The notes under the pieces: model-generated
The model's input: the letters and a program-made list of their open reading frames with translations, nothing else
Told to the model about the DNA's origin: nothing
The model's database searches: none
In this document: one piece after another, positions 1 through 12,000 of the stretch
How the letters are laid out: each line of letters starts with the position of its first letter
Position numbering within the stretch: the first letter of the stretch is position 1
DNA from: Ischnura elegans
Lineage: Eukaryota > Arthropoda > Insecta > Odonata > Coenagrionidae
DNA: 64,000 nt
NCBI RefSeq assembly: GCF_921293095.1
Contig: NC_060254.1
Location: 62,976,069-63,040,068, forward strand
Reading direction: 5' to 3'
Translations under genes and position numbers: made by a program

Positions 1-3000
1 GTTTTGAGTGATGTTAGTGCTATACCTTGTGACTTGCTGGCTTTGGAAAATACATTATCAGTTCTTTTTGTATCCATTTGCTGCAATGATTCAGAAGTAG
101 ATTCACCTTACAGGTGCTCTGTCATTAAGTCACATTTTCAGATAAGACATCCAGTGCATTACTCTCACAATATGTCATCAAATTTCGAAATTGATTCAAT
201 CACTGTAGATGCTCTTAAAAGTTTTGATCCTGAAAAAGAGGCAAAAAATATTGGCAAATGGTGCCCAAAGCCAGCCATTACTGAATGTAAAAATGCCGAC
301 CATTCATTGACTAGGAATTATGGGGTGTCATCTGAGAAGAATGACCTTTTTGCATGGAACACCAGAAGTGATACCACATTGACATCAAAACGCCATACAA
401 CACTTGTCAAAAATAAAAAAAACTTTGTCCAAGAGGAATGTAATAAATCAAAAGGTATTGATATTAAAATTTCGAATGAGATTAGGGATCTTGAAGTAAT
501 TGACGTTTTTGACAGTGATGAAGAAATGGCCTGTTATCCTACTTCAACGAAAAAAAAGCCCTCTAAAACCCCAGTTGATGTGGCTGCAACAGCTGGAGAA
601 GGGTTGCTTTGGAATGTGCTTGGTAGAAAAGAATGTAGGACTGAACGAGTTGCTGAAATAAATGACATAGGAATTACAAGTGATGGAATTGTGTTGAAAA
701 AGGATTTCTTTGATTCAAAGAAGGCATCGTGCAACACTCTATGTGACAAAGATAACTTAAAGAAAAGGGAAGATACAAGTGGTTGTGATAGAAATAGTGG
801 AAAAATAGATGAAGTTAAGAAGTTTAACCCACCCAACTGTAGTGATAAAATATTAAACTCTCCAGACATAATAGAAGATGGATATTTTGGATTGCAGGAA
901 AGAACCCCAACAAAAGGCTCACCTGGGGTGATGAACGTGTCAAAGGATCAGTCATACAGCAATGCTGATATTCTTGGACAGCCTGTATTAGCAAGTTCAA
1001 CTCCCAAAGTCCATCGAAAGAATCTTTTTTCACCAAAATCACACTTACCTTCCCCAATCAGTCATCATCGAAAGAAATCCCCGGGTACTTTTGAAATTTT
1101 ACCAGCAAAAGATAATTTTTCAGAAAGTGAGCAACACTTCCCTTACCATTCTAGAGCAAGGTCACCCTCTTGTTTACCTTCCGGTATTAAAAAACTTGAG
1201 AAGTGGGGAAGAGTAACTACTGAAAGCATAGAGTATCCTAAATTTACTCTTGGGTCTGAATATGAATTTTCATCTTCGGATGAAACTATATTTGAGCCTG
1301 AAGGTGACCTTAATCTTGGAGAAGCCAATTTCAATTCCATTGAAATTCAAAATTCAGCAGGCAAGCGAGATATAGGCAAAGCACTTTTTGTGGGTGATAA
1401 TTCAAGTAATAAATATCTTCAACCAGAACAGATTCCAGGAATTCTACCACACAAGGTTGAAAAATCATCTGACCTTTTTGAAATGACATCAGCTGATGCA
1501 TCAAAAAGTATGTCTGTAAAAAATAAGCATTCAAATGTGCATAATGGTACATGTGATGATGTTTATGACCACTCTTTTACAATTACCCAAGCTGTGAATA
1601 TGTTGGCATGTGCTAAAAATCGTCCTTGCAGAAGGGAGGAGGAAGATTTAACTGATAGAAAGGAGGTAAAGTTGGAGGACCAAAATGAAACTCTTGTTTA
1701 CCATAAAAATACAGGCCCCCACAGTGAGGGTAGATCTCTCTTAACTAATGGAAAGTCTGTTAAAAAGGAAGAAGTGATATCACTGAAGGTTAAGGAAAAA
1801 TCTTTGCCTGTTAATAAAAATGTAACTTGCCTATCAAAGGAAAGTACTGAAGAAGTCGCTAATGTGGACCAAGTGAAGGCTGCTGATGAAGAGATAAATT
1901 TCGACATTGGAGAAGACATCTTATTAGATTTGAGTGCTGATCTTTTTGCTGAAGATAATGCGGACGGTGATGAAAATAGTGATGTTGAACCTGAGGTAGG
2001 GAAATTGGGTCAATTTCTTTCTGAGACTAAGACTTCTGCAGTGACTACAGGTGAAGAAATGAAACCTAAAAAAGTACCTGCTAGCATTATAAGTGACGAA
2101 GTCATGAAAGGTGCTGAAAAGGAAGTCCATATGAAATCTCAAAGTTTTGGAAATGAGAACTGTGTCAGTCAACCTCGGGGTAAATTGCAGCGTCCCACGG
2201 TTAGTAATAATAATGAGAACTTGACTGGAAAAACTCGGGACGAGTTTTCTATTCCTGCCCCAGTGATTTCTGGTTGGAGCGCTAATGGTTGGTTGTCTAA
2301 AGGCTCACATTCAAGTAAAAGCAAATTTAGTCTTGGTTTAAAAGGCATTAAACAGCACATGGAGTCAGAAGGGCCTAGTATGAAGATGGATGTCAACAAA
2401 AGTACAGATTTGAAAACCAACAATTTGGTGTCAGATAAAGTTGCTTTTAGATCTTCAACATCAGTCTTGTCAACAAGACGTGATAACCAGATTAACTGTG
2501 AAACATCGGAGAGAACTATTCTTGATGCCATAAATGACTTGGAGAAAAAGCACCTATGTAAATCACCTGAGGTGAATCCAGGAAAGAAAGGAATTTCAAT
2601 ACCTAGTGATGATTCTTTAACTTGTTTGGATTTTCAGGATATAGATTTTGTGGAAAATGGTGCTGATTGTCAATTGGAATCATCCTTTGATGTGCAGCAT
2701 AAGCATGCCAGAGAAGAATCAAAAAACGTAACTGTTAGGGGTCAGAAAAGATCCAAAGAAGTTGATGTTGAGGTCATCAAGGTGGCTACTGTTCAGCCTT
2801 GTGTTCGTAATTCTAGGGAGTATAAAGAGAAGTCATTGGATAAAAGTGATTTAGTAGAGCACCAAAGAAAAAATTCAAGCAAGGAGTTTGTAGTTGACCT
2901 TGAATGTGACCTTAGTGATTGGGAGGTGCATCCTGAGGATGGTCACAATTCTGGAGGTAGGAATGGTGAAAGCAGTGATGATGATTTTGTTGGGCATGGA

Positions 3001-3081
3001 ACCAGTGTTTCCAGGGACAAGCAGAGGAGTATCAATGGCCAAAATACTACCAATAGTTCTGAAGAAAGAGCACCTGTTAAA
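1..3081 (+). CDS. FANCM: FANCM exon a: giant low-complexity middle region (5' end outside window)
   Basis: Open from base 1 for 1,027 codons, ending at the donor AAA|gtaagt (3082) in phase 0. The protein is rich in Ser, Lys, Asp and Glu with many acidic SDxEE patches and no recognisable fold, as expected for the disordered linker between the helicase and nuclease domains of FANCM, which carries short partner-binding motifs in vertebrates. A hydrophobic/acidic stretch near residues 635-655 (EINFDIGEDILLDLSADLF) looks like a candidate short binding motif; that is inference. The true exon start is uncertain: pyrimidine-AG acceptors occur near 112 (ttacag) and 141 (ttttcag), so the first 40-47 codons may be intronic or the exon may begin before the window. 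Confidence 0.85.
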
Positions 3082-6000
3082 GTAAGTGCTATGTGAATCT
3101 ATTATGTATTTCTTATTTAACAATCTCAATTTTTATATTAATTTCTTAAGCATAATTAATATTCCAGGCATGAAAATTCTTGGTGAATGGAGTAGTTATT
3201 TTTTGATAAAAATATTTAATCACACCGTCTATGGAAGTACATACATATTGTTTTGAGGAATATAATAAGCTTAAAACTATTATTTAAAGATTGTAAGCTA
3301 ATGGCTTTTTAATTATTTTTATTGATAATTCAACTGGAAATGGAGTCTTGTAGTCTTATGCTTTGTTGTTGTTACTTTCATAAATTAGGTTCATGAGTAA
3401 GATAGTTGTTTTCAGGGGATAAACTATTTTTTATTCAGCTACTTGTTCAAAAATTAAAAACGAAAATCTATGAAAGTGAACCCTACTCTTCCCTCTAAAG
3501 GTTTGTGATGTCATCAGAGATCTAAGTCAGTATACAACTCACTCAGTGGAATGTGGGGAAAGGGAATTTCACATTACATTCTTACAAGGGGACGCTGCGA
3601 AATTTGGCTCCTCGATTTGAATTTCCTATATTTTGTTTGGTGCAGAAGGCAAATAGAAGTGGTAATTTAATGGTTGTTCTGTTCAATTTGTCCTTATATC
3701 ATAGTAATTAATTATTTTTTAAGCATAAATCAGTATGACCGTTGTCATTGACACACTCCCCCCACCATTGCTAGGCTATAGGTTAATGTCATGAACTCCA
3801 AATGCAAGGGTTGCTACTTTGGAGTCCCTGAGGCGCACACATTTTTTCTTCGCTAATGAATATTTTAAAATATTTTTCAACTATGTATTATGTTTTTTTT
3901 ATGTGTATTAGACCCTTAAACTGTATTTTTCTCCTGCCTGTGACCTAGAAACCTTTAACTCTGAACCATTAAGAAATTCACGAATATTAAGCTTCCTGTA
4001 AACCTGGGTATCCTATTTTATCCCAATGACCTTATTCAAGGATTCCTTTAGTTAGTGTATTGTTTGTTGGAATAGATATGATTTGTGCTTGAGTGTGGGC
4101 TTGAGAAAACTCCTGGCATCATTATTTCCATTTTCCAGTTGTTATGTTAAACTAAATAAATTCTTAAGATACACACAAATAGTGTCTATCTTGGTTGTAG
4201 TGAAGTATGTATGTACATGTTTTTAGTGCATAGTGCTCAAGCGAAGCTTCAAATCTGGTTACCCTTAACTGGGAAACAAGTAATTTTATTGCGAGCAAAC
4301 TTTTGCAATAGGTGCACATAGTAAAATACAAATCTTTGCTAATGTTGCTGTCAGTTTCAACTATGTGTCTTTTTACACAAAATGAGCTGTTATTAATTGA
4401 ATCAAAGTTGAGGAATATAGAACTCAGACGTCCTTTCAACCATTTTTGACCTGTGTAAAAGATGTCCTTTTAACTGTTTTATAACCATTTTATATCTTAA
4501 AATTAGTCATATGTACTTCTTTTAGCCACGTACGTTAGATGATATTGGTGTCCAATCAATTCATTTACAGACGAGGCGTATTCGTCGAAAGAAGAATCGT
4601 GTATTCCTTGACACACAAGCTGAGGAGTCCTTTGTGGAGACTCATGGAGCTGGGAGTGATGAAGAAGAAGATGATGATGATGTTAGGGGCCTGAGTCAGT
4701 ATTATGACCCGAGCTTCATAAATGATGCAGGTCCCAATTCGCAGGAGACGGAAGTGGAGTAAGTCCTATTAATTCAGTAATAAAGATTGAAAATAATCAT
4801 ACTCCCTTTTACAAATTCATGTTAATCACTTAAAAAATGTGTTTTATAAATGAAGGACATCAGTAGTTGAGAGTTTAATGGTTTTCATTAATAAAAATGA
4901 TCAGAAAAAGAAGTAAAGTGTATAGATGAAGTAAGTTAAATGCTGTAGCAAGGTTCTTATAGGTCAGGGAAGTCAGGGAAATATAAAGCTGGATGTGGAG
5001 TCATGGAAATGATGCGAAATTATATCATGATCAGGGAATAAATCCAGAGATGCTGCAAAATTATGAAAATTGTGGTTGAATGCTTGGAGCATTGCTGCCT
5101 TTGAGTGGCTAGGTGGGTGTTCTGTTTCTATCCTGGCTGAAGGGAGCTTAATTTTTACGTTGTAGTACTACCTGACTTTGTTTCTACTTCTTGACTGTAT
5201 TTGATGATTTATTTTTTATGGATATGAAGTGGGAGAAATTTTAAAAATTCATTCTGAAAATCAGGTGAAAGTCAGGGGAATTGAAAATGAAAAGTTGTTA
5301 TGAGTTTTGTGTAAACTTGGTGATTTGAATACAGGAAATCCTCAACATATAACTAGATGCATTCAGAGACCTTGTTCAAAAGTTGAAAAATCTTGGCTAT
5401 GTATCGATAAAACATATCCCACTGCAAGCCGCACTACATTCCTACATCTGGCAGTCATATCGTTCAACTCAAAAAGTGGAAAATTTGAAATTTTGGTCAC
5501 ACATGAATTTTTCACATCCATCAATGTTCATAAGTTGAGGACTTAATTTATATACTCTTGCGCAAAATTTTTATCTTCATAATCTACGCAAACATTTTTA
5601 TTTGCTTCAATATAAGTCGTAGGCATTTTTATTTGCTATTTGTATCCTTTTTCTGTTTGTGTATTCATGTGATAATAATAATATATTTATTGGTCCTGAT
5701 ACTTTACCAGAATAAAATGTGGGACAAGTCATACGTTGAAAAAAAAGAAGGTATAATACAAGAATAACATTACCTAAGAATACAAAAAAGTAAAAAACAG
5801 AGAAAGAGGTTAAGATACAAAAGACTCCTTTAGAAAGTCTTTAACAACGTAGTAGGCTTTCTTTAGCAGAAAGTCTTTAAGTCGTCTTTTAAAGGATTCT
5901 CTGGAAGTAGTACGTTTAATGGCAGAGGGCAGATGATTTAAAACTTTGATGGCAACATGAAAGGGACTCTTGTTATAAATTGACTTGTTGTGGTGCTGCA

Positions 6001-9000
6001 AATGCACATCCACTCTCTAGCGACTGTTTTGCCCATGTATTTGAGCATTTACATCAAATTCACTTTTATTATCTAAAATGTAAATCAAAGATGAAAAATG
6101 TATAAGCTTGGCAGGGTTAAAATGTTTAACTCTATAAAGTGAGGTTTACGGGATTTTCGTGCCAGTATTTTAGTTATGTATCTAATACATCTCTTTTGCG
6201 TTACAAAAACCTTTTTAAAACGAGAAGAGGATTCCCAGGAAATGGTACCATATGGTAGATGTGACTGGAAAATACCCCACGCAAATTGTTTGCTATATAT
6301 TGTCTACTTATTTTGCCTATGATCTTCTCTCACTTTTTTTGTTCATATTGTTTTTACAGCATGCATGCCAAATATTTGCAGTCTGTTAGGAGTCCCAGAA
6401 ATGCAAAATTTAAAATTCCAAATTGTAAACTGTTGGAGCCCCACAATGAATCTGAAGTGGAATCAGAAGAGCAATCATACCACCAGGATGAACCTGACTC
6501 CTGTTATATGAATGTGAGTAAATGGTTTCACTTGAAATCCATGTGAATAATTCCTTTCCGGGCTATTATTTTTCCTCTGCAAGACTGATGTGCACTCAAT
6601 AGCTCACACTTCACATGGCTGTGACAGGTGTTGGATTCAAAATTATTGGGAAATCTACTTCAGTTGGATTGTAAATTATTGAAATAGTTGAATAGATAGG
6701 TGGTTTATATTGTCAATCATCATAGTTCTGCTCTTTTATACTCTGTCACTTTTTAAATTTTCATTTCTGAATTTTTCAGGATTCCTTCTGTGTTGATAGC
6801 AATAGCGATGAAAAAGAGGAATCGGTGGATGAACTGGAGGTGCTAGAGGCAATATTAGCAAATAGCAAAAAGGGTAAAAATTTTAAAAGAAGAAAAAAGG
6901 AAAATGGTGGCACCAGCTCTGATGAGCCGTTAGAGACTGCTGTAGTGACCAAAGCTAGAAAGGTAGAAAACAGTGATGTTGGACATAGGAAAAAACGCAA
7001 GAGAAAAAGAATTGTTGTGCATGACAGTTCAGATGAAGAAGAGCGGGACTCCCATTCCCTGAGCAAGAAAAACTGCAAAGTGGATGAGGAAATTGCTGTA
7101 GTTGATGAGAAATTGTGGGATGAATTTTCACAAGACTTTGTAGAAGAACCCCTTGAAACTAATCAGGTTGGTGGAAAAAGTTCTCTTCGTGCTCATGAAG
7201 TTAATATTAGTTCAAAGATTGAGTGTATAGAAGTTAGTGAAAAGTATGGTAAGCGTACTTGTGATTCCAAATTATTAACCAAAGCTGAACAAAGTAGTGA
7301 AAAATCAGTTAAAGAAAATGGTGCCTTTTATAAGTCTAGCTGTGATAGTGTTGTGGGCTTACATGAACGAAGGGAAAATAGTGTCCTTGGTGGGAAATCT
7401 ACTTCAGTGACAGAAATAGGGAGAAAACAGGATGCTCGTGGTAATGAGTGTTCTGTAAATTGGTCGGATGATTTGTTTAACTTTTCTGATGATGAAGATG
7501 AGTTATTTTCTGTGATAAAATCTCCACCACACAGCTCTAACTCATCATCAGTATTTAAAGTCCCCCCTGTGCCAGCCTTGAGTGTCTCATCAGCATACCT
7601 TGAGAATAATGGAACAAGTGAATTGACTGGATCACGAGTTAACCAAGTGATCAGCAAAGAACGTGCGAGTAAAGGCATATCATCTGATGACTGCCTTTCC
7701 AAAGGGAAGGAGAGATACGTGAAAAATGAAGGGGGCATAGTCAATCAAAATAAATCCAGTCACTTCCATGATTCCTCATTCTTGCTAAGCAAGAGATCCT
7801 TGGAGTCATTCCAGAAAAACAATTCTTTTCATCCACAGAAATGTAGTTCTACGAATGAGTCGTCCCCTGATCCAAGAAGAGAAGTGCCATCATTATCAAA
7901 ACCAGTGAATGCTCCAACCAGTTCCCACAAATCTCCTTTGGTGACTGCTGGTGGAGAAAGTAAAACTAGTGATGAACTGAGGGAAGTTCTAATTATTGTT
8001 TCTCCTATGGAAGCTTGTCGTTCTTCTGAAGTAATGTCTGCATTGAGAGTGATCAAAGGAGTTCGTTTGGTCGTGTATGCTGCCAGTGGGTCTCCCTCAA
8101 TCCCTTATTGCTTGGGCAGAGACCTGTGTCTCCTTCGTGCTTCATCCTCAGGTATGATTATCAATTAATAATGAAATTGAAAGTAGGAACTGAAAGATTT
8201 TACTATAAAATCATGTATCCAAGGCATGGATACTTGCATTTTGTGAATGGGAAGATAAATGTCCTTAACAAAGATGTGAAGGAAAGTGCTTTAATGCATG
8301 GCATTGGTTTTTGATGCATGTATATTGTAACCAGTCTATCCAGGTTTCGGGGTTGGGGGAGGATTCTTTGGAGGGTTCGCTCAAGGTGAGCGGGTCGTGG
8401 TTCGGGAATAAGGGAAGGTGGGGGAAACGAAAATAGAAAAGTGGGTTTGGGGTGGGTTCACTTGCTGAATGGAGGCTGGCGCGCACGAAATAACGAAGGC
8501 TTACGTAACAGTTTACAATTTCAACAAAACTTTTAATATACACTTCGACTTGAAAATGAACAACAAAATACATAAATGGATTATTCTCTGCATAAAAAAA
8601 TTAAACTATTGCTACCGGCCAGTTAAATACCATGTGACTCCAATTAATGAATAACAAAAGAAAAGAAACTCTGTTTAACAATTGTTGGCGTAAAAGACAG
8701 CAAAATGGTTGAATAATGACAAACGCCAATTCCAGATTATCACTTTCTGTCCTAATAACTACAATTAACCATTCACACACACGGGGAAAAGGGAGGGCAT
8801 AAAAGAATATAAAAAAATGCACGGGAATGTATCACAGTTCTTCTTATCTTGAATGGTGGGGGAAATGGGGCTCTTCTGGTTCTGCTGACTTTGGGGGGGG
8901 GGGTATAGGTGGCTGGAGTACTTATTGCTCTCTCTGAGTTGTGGATGGAGAAGGCTTCCTTGGCTGGCTCAGGTCAATGTTGCTGCGTCTCATCTCGCTG

Positions 9001-12000
9001 TGGGATGAGAGAACTTCTTCACTGGGCATCGTGGAGTGACGTTTTTCTATTTTGCGTGCCGGAAATCTCCCTCTCGTCTCCTCTTTCCTAGCTACTGCCG
9101 TAATCAAATTTAAAGTCGACTTCCACGCCTCGCTGCTTCTCTCTCTCTCTTGTCCACAGGAATGCATCAGCTGACAACCAGAGCCTCCGGCTGCGTCTCC
9201 AAGCCTAATAGTGTCAGTCGTTGTCTGTACTCTGCTTTTATAGCCCCATGGGTCACTTTCTAGGGGGGGGCGTGGGGTAAGCAGGGGAAAATCCAGGATA
9301 GCAGGTTTTTGGATTCTTCAGTGGGGGAGGGGGGGGGTTTCGCCAAAGTTTGTGGAGGGCGGGGTTGGCGGGTTACATCACCTTTAGCTTGCTATGTGCA
9401 GGTGTTCTTTTTTCACAGTGGGGTGGGGTAAACTTGCTGCGAATCATGTACACATAGGAAATTTCCGCTCTTCCTAGGCGGAAGAATCTTGGGAGGGGGG
9501 TGGGGAAATGGAAAAATACAGCACTGGGTCATTCACGCTTCACTTCCCATTCACATGCACACATTCACACAAAATTACATAAGCCTTCCCTACCTCGTGA
9601 ACGTCGATTGAAACGCCCATGAACCGCGCCAAACAGCACCGGTTACAATATATTTTATTGGTTTGGAGGTTTTTATGGGCAAATTTTTACCATGAGTTAT
9701 TGCTGAACTTTACTATTGGAGCTGTGTTCTTCATAATTTTCTTTTCCTTCTAAAATACATATGTATTATTACGCATATATGGTATCAGATCACTTAAATC
9801 TGCCATTTGGCTCTTGTAAGGGACAATATCATAGAAGTATTTTTGCAAAATCTTAGTTTTGGTTTGCATTAAATTTCAAAATGCTTTTTATGATGTAATC
9901 TTGCATATTACAAATACAAAGTTCTGAGTGATTTGAGGTGCATAACAGTTCTATTAAAGGTGTGGCGATATTCCTTTGTCATATTTTGATTGGCATGCAA
10001 AAATTCAATGAGGAATAAGTAACTATTTTTTTAGGAATAGGTAAGTGTGAGTAAGCATGTTAATATTTTCCTTTATCAATATAAAATATGCCTTGGCAAA
10101 GTTAATTTAAGTAATCCTTTTAAGCCTCTGTCAACTCTGTGAAGTTGAGTGCATTTGTTGCGTTTCTTATGCTAATCCAGCAAATAGGTATTTGATGAAA
10201 ACTAGAAAATTAAAATCTGGAAAAGAAAATATGTATTGGAATTGATCTTATAAAATACTGAAAATATAACTACTGCAAAATAGATCAATGAGCGATAGTG
10301 GGACTTAGCCCTCATTTCAGCGGATTGAAAATGAAGTCCACAGAAATGTATAGCTCTGTTATTCCTATGATGCTTAAAATCACAGAAAGTATTTTTTGCA
10401 TATGCAGGAAGATTTTCTTTTAGTATCCGCTGTTGCAGAAAAATTAAACGCCATCATAAAATTAATTTTAATCCTATATTGTTTGGTAAATATTTGTAAT
10501 AAATTACGTGCTAATACCTATGTATTTATGTGCTTTGTTTTTTTTCTGCTTGTGTATGATAAGTTCCTGAAAGTAATTGATAGTTTTGTGCATTCCTTCT
10601 AGGACTAGGTCGCAATTCTAAGATGCCTGATGCTGTGCAAGCAGCTTTGAACTTGTTCCATAAAGTTGCCTTAATTATAGAATGGGAAAAAGAAAGTGAT
10701 GGAGCAACAAGCAGCTGGATGAAAAAGAAGAGCAATCCAAATTCAAACAGTGAATCAGTGCCGGCAAATTATGGCACATCTGAATATGTAGCCCTGTTGA
10801 ATCTCAGATCTGCTGGAGTAAATGTTCTTCATTCTTACGGCCTGGGTGTGTATATTATTTCAGTTTCACAGTGATATCAAACATTAACATTGGAAACATT
10901 AGCATTACATGTATAAAGTGGCGTTTTTTATTTAGAGCAATCATAATATGTATGTATATAAATACTTTTTGGTTGTGTATGCATGTAATGTCATGAAGTT
11001 GTGCTTAAAATGTTTCTCTCTGCTTGGTATAAACTTAATTGAAAATATTTGAAATACCAATTATATGTTTCACAGCTAAGTGTATAAATTTGGCTATATT
11101 TTATGCATAGTTGATAATAAATAGAGATATTTAAGTGTTCTTTCCGTTAGGAATTTGCCTGGGTTGAAGCAGAGATTTATTATAATTAGTCAGTTATTGT
11201 GACTGATTCATGCCATTGCACATGTTGGCTTGTGCTCTTTGAAATAGCAGTCATTTTTACTCATGAAGGTGATATTCTGTACGGTAAAAGGAGTTTGAAG
11301 ACAGTGTTAATTCAAACATTGTTACATTTTGTTTTGGAGTTATGTAACACGTTGGGAAGGAGATGATTTTTTTAGCCTTTAAGTATGACTTGAGGATTGC
11401 TTTAGTGTTGTAAAGCTGGTGCTACTTTTAATTTATTCGTCAGAAGAGAGAGAGACAATTTTTCATTGTAGCTAGTCTTTACCTAGGTTTAGTTTAAAAA
11501 TTTTCAACTCTCTGGGAAATGAAAGTTACTTGTACTTATTGTACATCTATCATAAACAAATATACAAGTATTTGCTTATAATTAATGTATATATGTACAA
11601 GAAATGTGTGGAGTGTATGCCACATATCTAATATTTTATTTAAGTGGGTTTGGATATTGGGTAATTAGAATTCAGCCCATGCAATTTTAGTAGCATGAGG
11701 GTTCAAATCATGTATTTACCTTTATGTATATGTAATGCTGAAGATTTTTTGTGTTGTACTGTAGCTCAAAATGCTCAAATTAATCTCAGTCTTGCCAATG
11801 ATTTGGCAATTCGTGATATTTTTCAGTTGAAACTGCAAAACTTATAGCAGATATAGCCAGACATCAGCAGGGTCTGGAGATGCAGGCAAATATGCCTCCA
11901 CCGTCATTGCCTTCATCTTTTCAATCATCTAATCCGGTACAGTATCTTTGTTGTTCCATGGTTGGGTAGAGCTTATCCAGATTCCCTACCTTTTTCCCGA

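Noticed and set aside
824..2531. Several minus-strand open frames of 65-120 codons under FANCM exon a
   Set aside because: They are antisense shadows of the long coding exon, with no splice or motif support.
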